Both the position numbers and the translations under genes were made by a program. Shown here piece after piece: positions 1 to 13,184 of a stretch of DNA of 64,000 nt. The notes below the pieces were generated by a model. The model saw nothing but the letters and a program-made list of their open reading frames with translations, did no database searches and had not been told where the DNA came from. Within the stretch, counting starts at the first letter, position 1; each line of letters begins with the position of its first letter. Location of the stretch: the NCBI GenBank assembly GCA_028023455.1, contig JAQFVV010006203.1, positions 13,802,348 to 13,866,347 of the forward strand, in the 5' to 3' direction. This stretch comes from Epiperipatus broadwayi. Its lineage: Eukaryota; Onychophora; Udeonychophora; Euonychophora; Peripatidae.

Positions 1-613
1 CAGTACAGCTGGAATAGTCTTGACTAGAACTTATGAGGCAAGCTAATGTATACAGTTGGAAGTGAGTCCTGCACGACCAGCACAGGATTAACTACGTTTA
101 TCTACATAGACTGTATTTATTGAGTGATACTGAAACCTGCAATTCAGACCAAATACAACAATTATTATTAACTCTTTCATATGTGAGTAAGGAGGAAAAG
201 AAAAAAACAGCTCAGAAGAAGATTGTTAGATCAAAATTATAAGATAATTAAATGAATAAAGCATTTGAAAAGTACAAAGGAAAAGTGAAATTATTAAAAA
301 AAATTATGTTATATTACCAAAAACTTTAATATTATTGCATCTGAATGACTAAAGATTTTATTTGTTTATTTATTTGATTGCATTTTGATTTTTCTGTGAT
401 TACTTTATGAAAGATATTTATTATATTCACCTAAGGTCTAAATTGCGCTTTACGCAAAAAAGTGAAGCTTAGTATTATTAGAAAAGAAATAAAAAACTAG
501 GATTATATTCAGTTATTCTCAGAAACCTATAATATTTTTTTTATAAAAAAATATTTTGCAATACTAAAGAATCTATAGGTGAAAATATTGAGGCATTACC
601 AATCTGCATTATG
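1..613. other. AT-rich stretch, no gene seen
   Basis: Low-complexity AT-rich DNA with stop codons in all frames. I recognise no coding block, RNA gene or repeat end here. It ends at the target duplication of the hAT element that follows. Confidence 0.6.
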
Positions 614-621
614 ACTTAGTA

Positions 622-3262
622 CAGTGGTATTCAACCATTTTAGCAGTACGACCCCCGCATGGTCCATTGAGGTAACATGCCGACCCAAAATTTAAAAAAA
701 TCAATAATTTAATTCTAATTGTTCAAAAAGTAGGACCAGGTAATATTAAAAATTAGGAAGATGTTAATTTATTTTTTATTTCATACAAAATAAACATAAG
801 TACCAATACAAGTACAATAAACTGAAAATCAACTCTGTAGTTACCAAAATATTAGGTTGAAAAATCGATTATAACTAGTTAAATTAAAATATGGTGTATA
901 ACACGTAAGAGCTTAAAAAAGTTCAGTTTAAAAAAACTACAAAAGGAAAATATTTACTGAGATCTATGAGCCTCTTTCTTGTTTACAAGTAGCGATATTT
1001 CTGGCACTATTTTGTTCAATTTGAGTCTTAAAGGTGGCTCTATTGCTAATTTATTTCAGTATTTAGATTTTAGGTAGAGAAATTGGGAAAATTCCATCTC
1101 ACATATATAAGATGAGGCAAATGATAATAATACCTTTAGAGCTGCATCAGACAGTTTTGTATATTCATTTCGAACTTTAAGCCAAAAATTACTCAATTCA
1201 AGCTCTTTGAAAACAAGATTTTAATTCTCCATCAGATGATAACTCAGTTTTTCACTTAAATGAAATGATAAATTTTTGGGTAATACACACTGAAAGATAT
1301 TTCAAACCCATTCAGAGTCAGAAAAATCTTCCGGAAAATAAGTTATTAAATTGATATTTAAGATCAGTCAAGTGAGTTGTTATATCTTTAATAACTGATT
1401 GGATAACTTTTAATTTATTTTTTATGACAAAACTTTCTAAAGTAGGAAATGCTGCAAAATTTATCTCCTTGCAATATGAGCACCACAAATCTATTTTCTT
1501 AGTAAAGGCTTTGATTTTATCATTGGCCATAAATATATTTAATTGTTTACCTTGAAGACTTAAATTCAATTCGTTCAATTTAAGAAAAATATCACTTAAG
1601 TAAGCTAACCTATATAGCCATTCTTCATCAGGTAAAAAGTGTATAAATTTTTTATCTTTATTGTTGTCATTTAAAACACAAACACCTCATCTCTAAATTC
1701 AAATAGTCTCGTTAGGATCCTACCCCTCGAAAGCCTACGCACTTCTGTATGTAAAAGAAGCTGCTGATGTTCACTGCCCATTTCTCTGCATATATGCGAA
1801 AAAATTCTTGAGTTCAGAGGACGCGCATTTATAACATTTATTATTTTAACTCTAGTATCTAAGACAAATTTTAAATTCGGTGGCAGGTTTTTTGATATAA
1901 ACGTTTCTCTATGAATCATACAGTGAAAACATGTTACATTAGGTGAGACTTTTTGGATTTGGGATAGAAGTCCACTATGTTTTCCAACCATGGCATGAGC
2001 TCCATCACTGCACACCTCATACAATTTTCCCAAAAAATATTGTTTCCCATGATGTAAGAATTTATCACTTTAAATATTTCTTCTTTCGTATTCTTTTGTA
2101 GTTCCTTGCAGAAAAGAAAGGTTTCTTCTACTTCATTTTTGTATTCATATTTTGCAAAACAAATTAGTTGTGCAGCGTTTGGCAATCGTTGGATTCATCC
2201 AACTAAAGACTGAAAAATTTACTTTTTGAAATTCTGATTCTAAGTTTGCTTTCCACGTTATCTGCCATTTCGACTATTCTGCGACCAATTGTTGTATCAG
2301 AGAGTGGTATTTGATATATCTGTTGATTTTCCTTTTTGCCAAACATAATGCCTACTATATCTTGAGCTGCTGAAGCACTTAACTCTTCAACAATTGTGTA
2401 TGGCTTGTCAGATTTATCTATACAATAGCTTACTCAGTAAGAAGCCTCCAATGCTTTTTTGTTGATATTGGTAAAAGTCTACATTAAGTTTTGCTTACAT
2501 GTCAAATATCCTATTTTTTTCTGAAAAAATTCAATGGGTTTATCTTTGGATTCTGGGTGTTTGGTGTGTAGGTGCCTCTACAGTTTATTTGGTTTCAGTA
2601 ACTCATTTGACAGTACTGCCAGGCACATAAGGCATCTAACCCTTGGTTTATCATCTTCAGTGCATACAAAAACATATTTTATAAAATTGTCAAACTTGTG
2701 AACTCGTTTGTTTTCTTTTACTTTTTTATGTCTCGACTCTATAGAAACAGAAGCTTCCAAACGTTTTTGGTCGGTGTGGGAAGTTAAAACAACCAAAATC
2801 GAAGTGCTCTTCTAATCATTTGTTTCTTTATTATCTATTTTCCATGAGGATTCATAAAATTTATAACTTTAGAAGCAGGTATCACAAATACTAAGTTAAA
2901 AAAGAAATTTTACATGAAAATAATTAAACTCACAAATGTGCCACAATGATGATGTAAATAGAATATGCGCTGTCATCACTTGTTTGCCAAGTCATGTGAT
3001 TTGCCGAAAGCGATGTTACATGAAGTCGTCCGAAACAAATCCGAACCTTTTTCTCTTTGAAGTAGTCGTTTTTAAAATAGAGTAATCTAGAATTTAATGA
3101 AATTTCACATTTTAAAAATTAATATTTTTTCTCAAAATTTTTTGTCAATGATGTATTTGTAATCAATTAAATTTATTTACAATTTTTTCATCCATCTTGC
3201 GATCCCAAGGTAATTTGTTGTGACCCCATTTGGGGTTGCGACCCATAGATTGAATACCACTG
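622..3262 (-). mobile_element. hAT DNA transposon, nearly complete, inactive (ZBED5/Charlie type)
   Basis: The left end reads CAGTGGTATTCAACC and the right end is its inverted complement (GAATACCACTG), the usual hAT form of CAGTGGTTCTCAACC. The flanks are 614-621 acttagta and 3263-3270 ccttagta, an 8-bp target duplication with one mismatch, which is the hAT hallmark. The inner ends are also complementary (gacccc near 650 and ggggtc near 3220). The element is 2,641 bp and holds one decayed transposase gene on the minus strand. The duplicated target and clear ends show that it inserted as a unit and was later mutated in place. Confidence 0.92.
957..2796 (-). pseudogene. hAT transposase pseudogene with BED finger, ZBED5-like
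   Basis: Read on the minus strand, the blocks come in the order of ZBED5-like hAT transposases. An N-terminal BED zinc finger lies at 2796-2540: C-x2-C as CLMC, then H-x4-H as HLHTKH. A TAG stop at 2578-2580 falls inside the finger, just before RHLHTKHPE. Next comes FLFCKELQ (about 2130), then CSDGAHAMVGKHSG and RPLNSRIFSHICREMGSEHQ (2033-1780), a strongly conserved part of the RNase-H-like core. The block LWCSYCKEINFAAFPTLESF (about 1480) follows, and the hAT dimerisation region (RNEY, LRLKLN, NKKEAH) reaches about 957. Several stops and frameshifts separate the blocks, so no functional transposase can be made. Similarity to ZBED5 reflects domestication of this family in vertebrates; this copy is an ordinary dead transposon. 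Confidence 0.9.
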
Positions 3263-3270
3263 CCTTAGTA

Positions 3271-5330
3271 TATTAAGTATATAGTTTATATATATAAAAA
3301 ATTACAAGTCTTATCTTTTTTTGGAAAGCACACATTCACAATAATTATCATTATTTATATAAAGTTAGAAATTATTACATTTTATTTAAGCATAGATGTA
3401 GATTTTAAATTTAATAATGTTTTATATAGATACTTATGATCTTCAGCTTTTAATCTTTTATCATTTTCTACACCCAAATGTTTGAAACATAAGTGCAAAC
3501 CATAATTATAATATATATTTAATAATTACTTTAAATGATCAAATTTCTATTTGAGAATTTGTCCACAATGTTGTTTTTTATATATAAAATTGATTATATT
3601 TAATATGCTATGTGAATAATCTTTTGAAAGTGAATCTAAATGTTCTTTAAGAATAGAATAGTTGGACAAGTTACTTTATAAAGGGCATTTAGAGGACTGA
3701 TGACAAGTGAATGAATCAGGTTGGTTTTAGCAAAACATGAGGCAAATCGCCATAAAGGTTACTAATTTGATACGTTTTTTTTTTTGTAATTTGAAAGAGA
3801 TTTGAGAAAAGTTAAAGAATATATTTTATAAATGTATCAGATAATTATATAATTCAACTATATGAACATAAACAAAATATTGAAAGTTGAATGAAATTCC
3901 TTGTTAATGATGATGTCACACATGAGTTGATGAGAATAAAGTTTTAAAGAGTTATGGATTTATTTATAATTATCAGACTTTACATGTCATCTATGCAGTT
4001 AAAAGACTTTTAAGATGCATTCAGTTAATAATGCCTGTTCTTTTAGTCTAAGTACAGCAAAACTCTTCAAATGTGCATCTGTAAAGCAAATTTTTGTAAT
4101 GTTATCAAAATTAACGAACACAACGTGTATCACTTAAAGTTCAATAAAGAGTTTGACCAATTGAAAAGATCTGATTGATCGAAATGCTTCTTAGATGCTA
4201 TTAGCATGTTTTGCCTTTAGTATCTACAGACAAATGTTTGAACTATAAGAATGAGCTATAATTATATCTAGTAGACTGTGTGTTTATATAAATAATTTTT
4301 TTAAGTCTAAACAGTCTTTAAGAAAAGGAATACTTGAATGCATTTGTATTAATAATTTATGTGACTGGTGATATGAGTGAATGAGTTCAAGTCGGTTCTT
4401 GCAGATCACAATTATTTTTTTAAAGATGTGGGTTTTTTTTTAATTTTGCTATTTGAAAGTGATTTGAGAAAGTAAAATTAAAGAAATATACTAATATAAT
4501 GAGGTCTACTACCCAGAAAGATTATAGAGAGTAAACAAGTATTAAATTTTTATACAACAAATGTAAATATTTACAAGAGCCCCAGAATGGCAGACATCTT
4601 TACCATATAAAACTTAAATTACCAATTTGGTTTGGCTCGCTTACCTATTTATATTTACACTTATTATTTTTTAAGTATTGTGCTGTATACATACAATAAT
4701 TTTGGACATAAGCTTGCAAATTGAATTTAAAAACTGATTAATGTCATGAATTTTTTTTTTCCAAATGAAAAAGTTAGTTACATAGGATGCACATGTACAT
4801 TAGACAAAAATACTAATGCTATTGATTGCCATACGATGCACATGTGCAGAATGTTTCAGGACTTTTCTGAAAAACTGAGTTAAAAGCTGATTCATACAAG
4901 AAAGCATAAGTAAAGTAATGTTTTTATTAGTGTAAGTTCAGTTTTGCTTTTAGAAGATCATTTAAATTTTCATTGAAGCAGAAAATACAAAATATAACTT
5001 CAAGGTAAAAATAATTTTGAACAAAAAAACTGCAAAATTGTTAATTAGCAAAAATGCTACAATGAATGTCATTGGTTGACATAGAATATGCATGCATAAA
5101 TCATTTCAGGGTCTTTCTGAAAAGCTGGGTTATAAAATTGATTAATGCCATGTAAAAAAAAATCTTAAATGTTACAACACAAATAAAGTGATTGTTTTAT
5201 TAGCTTAAGTTTTGTTTTTACTTTTGGATGATCATTCTAATTTTCATTGTGAGGCAGAACACAGATTTAAAATTTAATATCAAGGGGGAGGGGGGGGGAA
5301 TCCAAATGAGAAAATTAAAGTTTTGTAAAT
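3271..5330. repeat. Two diverged local duplications
   Basis: Block A is present twice, at about 3465-3835 and 4200-4495. Shared landmarks in the same order are caaatgtttgaa, attataat, tctttaagaa, a tgagtgaat-like stretch, then a T-run followed by atttgaaagagatttgag. Block B is present at about 4785-4990 and 5045-5285. Shared landmarks are gcacatg or gcatgca, tttcaggg-ctttctgaaaa, ctgggtta or ctgagtta, attgattaatg, ttttattag, and gatcat followed by attttcattg. There is no coding content. They could be old tandem duplications or neighbouring copies of an unrecognised repeat. Confidence 0.5.
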
Positions 5331-6162
5331 AATATAACTAGATCAACCTTCAATGAATATTTATTAAAATAAGTTTCTTTATATTTTTATTTTATGCTTT
5401 CAAGTTTTCATTTAAATTGAATTGTACATTATAAGAACAATTAATTTTATATGTATATTTAAATTTATATTCTTGATTTTATATTTAATTTTTCCTGTTA
5501 GATAGTTGATTTGGATGGTAATTTTGTTCTCGGTAGCATGCCTGGTATGGATTTTTTTTAAATGCATATTATTTCAATGTAAACTCAACAAACAGATAAT
5601 ATAATAAATGATTTTTTGGAACCAATTACTTTATTATATTTTATCATATTATACATAAGATAATTTAATGAATGATCTATATAAACAAATAAAATTTATG
5701 GAAAGTTTTATGAAAGTACCGGTAAATGATGGTATCACATGAAAAATGACTTAGAATTTTAAGTTTTTATTTATAAAGTAGAATAAAGCATTGATTAGCT
5801 GCATAATAATCTGATTTTTAATCTTTGACTGTTTTTTTTACTTACGTATTATAGATAAGCTGTTAAAGATAATAATATAATATTAATGATAATAATCAGT
5901 TTATTGCTCAGATCATAATACAGACATGCCACAAGCTGACCATGACTTAATATTTATTTGTATGATTAATATTGGTATAGTATGTTTAATAAGTTTGATT
6001 TCAGTATTATTATACACAGTATGTTCTAGTGAAAAGGTGAGTAGTTCATATCTGAATCAAGGCATGTCATTACATGGTGATATACTTTAATTACTAACCA
6101 CAAAAAATTTTGCAGCACTAGAATATCTGGATCATGATGTTATAATATGTAAGTTTATTTTA
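5331..6162. other. AT-rich stretch, no gene seen
   Basis: No open reading frame of note, no inverted or direct repeat beyond simple AT runs. Confidence 0.5.
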
Positions 6163-6315
6163 GATTGCCATCAATGCTCTTCCTACCATCATGAAAGCTG
6201 CAAAACACTTGACAACGTTCTTGCTATTCATGCTTTCACTGCCATATACAGTTTGAATCATTTCAAACATTTCAGTAGCAATTTTGTCCAATTTAATGTT
6301 CGTGCCTTGGTTCAT
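6163..6315 (-). pseudogene. Mariner-like transposase N-terminus fragment (HTH_48 region)
   Basis: The minus-strand frame starting at the ATG at 6315 reads KLDKIATEMFEMIQTVYGSE and continues with SMNSKNVVKCF. This fits the first helix-turn-helix of mariner transposases (pattern K-x-ATETFEM-x-QxxYG then MSRxxVFEW). About 50 codons are open, then similarity stops. No terminal repeats or downstream catalytic DDD blocks are visible nearby, so this is an isolated scrap. SETMAR-type host genes share this fold, but nothing else in the neighbourhood suggests a host gene. Confidence 0.6.
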
Positions 6316-6898
6316 CTTGGGTTGAAAGTATGAAATACTTTGTCACATTTCATATTGTAATTCTTAATCTAGACATGATTGCACTTTAACATTTTTTGGT
6401 GACTAGTTAAACTGTTGTTATATAACACAAGTGTTAATTCAGAGATGGCACTACAAGCAGCTTGAAGAGAGGACCAGTCACTTTGACTGGAGCACATTGT
6501 ATCAATATACAAGCAGTGTATTGAACTTAACATTGTATTTAATTTGTGGATGAAATTAGTGGTTTATTAACACTGTTCTAAATATTGAGATTCTCTAATT
6601 GTGATGTGGATGTTACAAGTAATTGCAAACTACTACTGATGATGATTAAATGGCATAGTTCGACCGCAGTATTTGTTGTCCAGTCACTTCAAAATGTTTT
6701 ATGAAATGATTGGCTCACTTGTCAAATAAATTAATTTCATTTTCTGAATTTTTTTAAATTTTAGCATCAAAGCATTTGATTGACTCCTTTTTGTATTCAA
6801 AACAGATTTACCTAATTATAAGGTTTAATACCACTAAATGACAATTTTTTTTTTTTGGCCATTGAATAATAAATTATTTATTTCAAAAACTAATTTAA

Positions 6899-9427
6899 TT
6901 AACTCCATACTCTAATGTAAATCGTTATAATAATGCAATTCAAACATTTATAAAAATTTAGTTAAACAATTTTTTAATAAAACAATATAATACAGGAGTG
7001 TAACTAGAAATTGTTTAATGTTGTGTCATTACAACAAGAGTTAATCGATTAAAATCTGCGTGATGCAGAAGCAAGTACCTGTGAATCATTAAACAATTAT
7101 TTCAATTTTAGTGTCAGTTGTTTTTAAAAGTATAAAAATTATATCATTATATTAAGATGGAAGAGACTAATAATAATTATTTGGATGTGGAAAATAATGA
7201 ATCTGATGATTCTTCAGTTCGAATTATTGGCATAAAGTTTGACTTAAGAAAACATTTATGTATTAGTTCAGATTCGTTACCTGATAGTAACAATGAAAAC
7301 ATTTAAACAAATAATTCAATTGGATACAAAAAATGATATAATCCTACTGTATGGTCTCGAAATGTCCAAAAGCATAATAGAACCAAAATTCTGGAATAAA
7401 AAATAGAAGGGGAAATTTAATATGTGCAAAAACATTTGTAGATGTAATTTGTTAATGTCGTCACAAGTGCAATGAAAAAATTGCTTCAAATGATAGAAAA
7501 GCTGCCATGGAGGCTTTTATAATTTAGGTAATCAACTTGAGCAAAACATTTTTTAAGAGGTTGTATTAAAGTCAATGAAATAAAAAGAAGTCACCTGAAG
7601 GATAACAGGAAAATGCCAATATCATATTTTTTCAGGTATTATTTTCAAAAAAGCTGAAAAAATGAATTTTATGTATACAAAAAATATTTTAAAGATACAT
7701 CAGCTAAGTGACGGACAGATATATGACTGTTGTTGTAAAAAACAAGTTTCATTTTTGATTGATTGTTCATTGGTATGGTCACCCTGTTCCAGGGAATAAA
7801 ATCAATGACACATGCTTTAAAACATAAACTTATTTCCCACTTATACTAGTTACTACACAAAAGTTTATAATGCAGGATGAAAATATTTAAATCCAGATCT
7901 AAATTTTAAGACAATAAATGAATTGTACATTACGAAATGTAAAGATGAAAATATAGTACCAGTGAAAAAAAATATTATTACGAGGTAGGTATTCTCCACT
8001 AAATTTAATTTATATTTCAGGCACCATTTAAAGAAGCAAACCAAACTTATGATTCTTTGCTAATAAAACTTCAGTCTTCAGATAGTGAGGGAAATCAGAA
8101 GGCAAAACTTGGAAAGAATGCATATTTACAAAAGGTTGAACAGGCTCATAATCATATGGATATAGATCGAATAGCAGCATCTGAAGAAATTTTTGTATTT
8201 TTTTTTTTTTGACATAGAAAAGCTTTAGTCTTTTCTAAACTTACTATATTGGTAGCTTATTATAAGTGAAATTTGTATGTTTATTTTTTTGGTTGCCACA
8301 ATTTTAATAAAAATATAAGCCACATGTTTGTTTGGCCAGAAATTAAAGGATCTTGTGAGTCTCAGGAAATTTCATCATGCGTAATAAAGTATATAAAGAT
8401 TTGTGCTAAAAATTGGTAAAAAGTAATAACCTATTCAGATTCATGTACTGGACAAAATGGAAATATGAAAACTATTTTAAGTTTATTGAAATTGGTTTAA
8501 AGTACAGAAATAAGAGTTGAGACAATTGAAATGACGTTTTTGGTAACTGGACATAATTATTTGCTTAATGATTCAAATTTTGCCATTATCGAATCAGAAG
8601 TGAAGAAAATTCAGAACATTTTTTTACCAGATGATTGGTACAATATAATAAAAATCATTGTTTCATATGATTCAAATGATGCATCAGGACTTTTTCTCTA
8701 CAAAACCTTTAGAAAATTCTATCATTAACAGAAAGGCAATAGTTACAGAGTTACAGTAAATTGGCTCAAAATGGACTGGATAAAATGAGAAAGGTCAAAA
8801 CCCCACCTCATACAATTTAAATATAACTTTAACAAAGACAGAATTTAATATTATTAATATATTTAGACCACGAAGTCTGAAAAATGTAGACCAGCCTTTA
8901 TTGTATCGATCAGGTTGTAGAACTATGACAAAAAAAAAAAAAAGAGGAAAGATGCGATGGACCTATTGAAATTCATTCTTTCCATTAAACATGATTATAA
9001 TAAAAACTTAAGGATAAATCAGCATGACATGACCTCAAATACAGCTAATGAAGAAGACTTCATTTATGTTGCTGATAAATCAATTTAAACAAAATATTTA
9101 ATAATTGTTATTAATTTTTGTGAAAAGTCTTTAATAAAAAAAATATATAATGTTTTTCTGGAATAAAAAAATAATTTGAAAATTGAATTTGAAGATATTA
9201 TTTTTTTTCACTCGCCAAATCAATTAGCTCCCTTAGTCATGCAAAATTTTTAGTGATAATGATTACTCCAAGAGTATTTTTATAAATTTTATATATTGTT
9301 AGATGAAAAATACATTTGCAGTAATATATTCTATAATGTTTGTTTAAAGTTACAATTTAAAAGGAATTTTAAAAAACAGTGTATACTATATTATCACTTT
9401 ACTCCACTTTTTGTTTTATGGAGTTAA
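6899..9427 (+). mobile_element. TTAA-flanked DNA transposon with decayed transposase
   Basis: The left boundary is TTAA followed by CTCCATA (6899-6909). The right boundary is TATGGAG followed by TTAA (9417-9427). The ends are thus a 7-bp inverted repeat bounded by a TTAA target duplication. Inside lies one plus-strand transposase remnant. TTAA duplication is known for piggyBac, Kolobok and Sola3 superfamilies. The terminal repeat I can see is short, so the exact ends remain uncertain, but the recognisable coding blocks fill the interior neatly. Confidence 0.6.
7157..9088 (+). pseudogene. Transposase-like pseudogene of the TTAA element
   Basis: A plausible start is the ATG at 7157, giving an acidic N-terminus (MEETNNNYLDVENNESDD) that meets a stop at 7304. 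A cysteine-rich block follows at 7420-7500, then SDGQIYDCC near 7705. An EANQTYDSLLIKLQSSDSEG block lies at about 8035, SSCVIKYIKICAKN and TYSDSCTGQNGNMKTILSLL at 8365-8490, and an open stretch VETIEMTFLVTGHNYLLNDS to DDWYNIIK at 8515-8660. The last block runs from KKRKDAMDLLKFI to a natural stop at 9088. I recognise this block order from a transposase-like protein that is multicopy in insect and other invertebrate genomes, usually listed as uncharacterised. Many frameshifts and stops make it a pseudogene. I do not assign a superfamily from the protein alone. Confidence 0.7.
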
Positions 9428-10199
9428 TCGATATATTGTTATCATTCATTCCCTAATTATCAAATTACATCTAACAAAAATGTTTTGTTTGTTCATTGTG
9501 GTAAAACAATAGCAATACTATCATAAACCATATTTGAATTGTTGTTTCATAGCTCTGGTTATGATTTTTAACCAAAAAGCCTTGTGATAGTGTGGGTTCT
9601 CAGAGTAGTATTTTTATTATGAAATAAAGTAATTAGATTCATTATATGTATTCTCTATCTGCATGTTACTCAAAACTATTCTCTAGCATTGGGAGTGAAA
9701 CTGTTGTAGTTGTATTGATGGTCACAATCAAATGCAAATTAAATACAAGTGTTCTGTAAGCATATTGTAAATTGTAAAAATATTCGCAATAAAATTCTGG
9801 AAAATGCTACTCTATTGTATAGTTTTGTCTTCAGCTAGAGAAAAAAACATGTATATCTATATTCAATTGAAAAATATTTATTCAAACTTAAAATGTCTAA
9901 ATAAAAATTACTCATATTTTGGTAAAGATTGCCAATATGCTGTATGTATTGCGATGGTAGCTGTGTGTGTATGTTTGTGTTCATAATGGTGGAAAATGGA
10001 AGAGAATCATAAATCTGTCAAACATTTAAGAAAAAGTATAATTGCATTTTTGGTTAACTTACAAAATAAATTTTATTGTACCTCAGGGGTTAGTCTTTGC
10101 ATGCTGAAATTGTTTATATGCTATTGAAGTTGACTTACAAAAGTAATTAATATACCTTTGAAAAATTAAAAGTTAAATATTCAAGTTTTTAACTAAAAA
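9428..10199. other. AT-rich stretch, no gene seen
   Basis: No supported feature. The 60-codon open stretch at 9804-9986 has low-complexity composition and no recognisable motif. Confidence 0.5.
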
Positions 10200-10600
10200 T
10201 TTGTGGTGATGATGTTTTAGTTGTAATTATAAATTGGATCTATTTCTATCAAGATTAATAAGATAAACCTTAAAGTGTTTGTTTCAAAGTTTGTTATGAT
10301 GGTATTTTAGTTATAATTAGATGTTGCACTATTTCCAACATCCTATATTTAATTGTTAAATGTCTTTAGAGAAAATCAAACATTATTAAACTTTTTAAAT
10401 ACATTCAACTATTTAATAGTAGCTCAGATTAGTATTAATACTATGTTTTGAGTATCATTCTTCTCTCTTTTTCAAGTACTGACCAGTTATAGTATTAACA
10501 TGGGAATTAGATTCATCAATATTGACTATTGTTATCTTAAATTCAATATTAATGAATCTCTAAAAGTCTCTAGTTCAATTCCCATATTATTCCAAAAGCA
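10200..10600 (+). repeat. Dispersed repeat with hairpin 3' end, copy 1
   Basis: This segment aligns by eye with 39940-40215 plus 40655-40720. Shared order: gatggtgttgtagttgtaatt, ttaattgttaaatgt, ttttcaaatacatt, attctc-ctctttttca, and tactg-ccag. It ends in a small hairpin whose arms are gggaattagattcat (10501-10517) and the complementary atgaatctc to caattccc (10551-10583). The second copy carries an extra foldback in the loop. No coding potential is visible. Confidence 0.6.
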
Positions 10601-13184
10601 TTTTTTTTTCAAGCTTTAATCTAAATTAACTTTAAGTGCTATTTTTTTATATAGAAAAAATACTCCTGAATAATCATTATCTATAATCACCATCATTATA
10701 TATGTTCATTACTCTAGCATGTTCCCCAGGGAATTGCATGATTTCTCAGATTTAGTGGCAAATTAATTATATATGTTTGGAATAAGTTCATACAGCAAAA
10801 TAACTATATTTGAGAACAAAAACACTTATTTGTGATAACCATAAAATAAATTTTTGCTTATATATTTGCAAATAACTTAATTGTTTATATGTGTCAGATT
10901 ATAATAATAGAATTAAATTTATATATACTAAAATATTTAAAAGTAACAAATAGTCATGAATAAAAGTTTTAAATATAATTATGAATAAATAAAACCAAAT
11001 CCATAAAAATAACAATTCTAAGACTTTATATTCAAATATATATATATCTTAACCCATATAATAAATGTTTTACATGGTTTTATTGACATTGTAAGTTTAC
11101 AATTCTACCCGTTATGCACATCTTTGATAATAGACTGTACAAATCCAGTTTTTTTCTATTTTAATTAACCTTCTTGGTCATTAATGACTAAAAATGATTC
11201 TCACTATTAGCAAGTACATGGTAAGCCTTATGGCAAGGTTGATTTCTTTTCTTACAGCATGATTTCCTTCTTGAAAACAGGCAAAGTAGTACCTTATGCA
11301 TGATCAATGTTCATATCTGCATAAAATTACATAGTTTAAGGTATTTGGCTTGTGAGCCTCCAGTTCCTTTGGTATACATGGCAAAATTTTAATAGCGAAT
11401 ATTGTTATAATTGCCACATTATATTTAGTATTGAAAAAATATTTTTAAACAGGCAGATGTTAATCAATGATGTAAAGCTTTTCTACCACCGGAAATTTAT
11501 AAAAGATATTGTAATTAGTGGTCTTCGTTTTCTACTACTGATAAGTTATAACAGCTGCTACATCAGACTTTTTCTTTGGGCTGATTCTGCTCTTATGTTG
11601 ATAATAACTATTCTACATCTCTTCCAGCATTTTATCTTTTCTCTTCCTGGAATCATTCTCTACTGCTGTCTTCTCCGATTCAAGACTCTAAAGTATTGTT
11701 CAGCAGATCTATTTATACTTTTGTAGTAAGAACATGCTTATTTTGATGAGGAATAAAATTGCATAAATATGGCAGTCATTGACTCGAGATTGAGAATTTG
11801 AAAGTTTAATTACTTAGCTTAACTATAATTTTTTTATGCTTCTAGGGAAGTCTATCTTTTATTTTATGACTCCTCTATATTGTATTTACTTGTATTTCTC
11901 CATTCTTTTTAATATTTATATTTTAATCCTTTCTTTATATTGTTATTTCTCGGAATTTTCATCTATTTTTTATTTTGTTAAAATCTACTGACAGTATGTA
12001 CATATAGTATTCATTTAATAGATGATATCACCATCTCGATATTTAATCTTAAAGCAATCACTGCCTGCCCATTTTCAAGAGAGAAAATAAAATTATACGA
12101 TGACGGTTGTTAAATCAGTTTAATGATATTTTATGTTGATAACGCTTAGAACGTTTCATTGCTAACTTGCCTATCTCCCTATTCCTGGAATTGAAAGAGT
12201 AGATAAGTGATTTTATGAATACGGGAATCTTATCTAACCACTTTAGATAAATTATAAAGCCAAACTTTTCGTATAGACTTTTTTTATTATTACTATTACT
12301 TTGAAATTTTATTGGCAGTTTTTAATTAAGTAATGTTTGTAGGTACGTATAAATATACGAACGCGTGCACATTTAACTTGAGTTTTATTCAGCAGACCTC
12401 TTTGTTTTTATTTTTTTGAAATTTATTTGTAATCTATCTTTATAGTATATACGTATAGTTATTGCTGTTTTTTATTTGTAAAATTATTTAATATTTAACA
12501 ATTTTCTTTTTGATAAAGCATTTTCGATACATATTTTGTCTAATGAATTATTTCAACCGGAATAAATAGAAGTTTCAAATTCGTACTTCCTGTCATTCTT
12601 TTGCATTATTATTATTTTTTTCTTTAATGTAATAATTAAACTGGTATCGTAATGTGGAGTTAGTGTATCCGGCTGCCATTTTCGTGAATTGGATTCGAAT
12701 CGGGGTCGAATAAAGGCTTGAAAATTTTTTAATGTTTCAATCAGGCATATATCTATTTTTTATTTTTTTTAGTCAATGACAATCTTGCTACTCTTAGCTA
12801 AAAAGTAAAATAATAATGGAACATGTCAAAAGCATCCTCACCTCTAAGCAATTGTTAAGCTGTGAGCAATTTATCTTCTCATCCGTTTCTTTATTAGGTG
12901 CTACTGGAGAAGCCTCTGACCTGAAGTTGGCTATTTTAGAGACTGCTTTTTACATCTTAGTTATATATTTAAATAAATGCATTAATTAATTAGGATTTAT
13001 TAATGATTTTAATTTGTTATTGTTAAATGGATTTCATTATCCTGAGTAGTTTTTTTCAGAGGGGTGAGAGTGACAAAAGATACTTGGTTCATTTCCAATT
13101 TAAAAAAGAAAAAAAATCAGTTTGATCAGTTGAATAGAACTAATTGTTATGCTCAGTATTTTAGAATGGTTATGTAAGTGTAGA
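10601..13184. other. AT-rich stretch, no gene seen
   Basis: A 124-codon open stretch at 11352-11726 (plus) has no motif I recognise and no coding-like composition, so I do not call it. A slightly more balanced patch at 12640-12720 (ggctgccattttcgtgaatt, then attcgaatcggg) could be a decayed tRNA-type head. Nothing else stands out. Confidence 0.45.

Noticed and set aside
6163-6315. Considered as an exon of a SETMAR-like host gene
   Set aside because: Only the helix-turn-helix region is present, with no SET or catalytic part nearby. A mariner scrap is simpler.
11352-11726. 124-codon plus-strand open stretch, the second longest in the window after the LINE pieces
   Set aside because: Leu/Ile/Phe-rich composition expected from AT-rich DNA, no motif, no splice context or repeat copy found. 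Probably chance.
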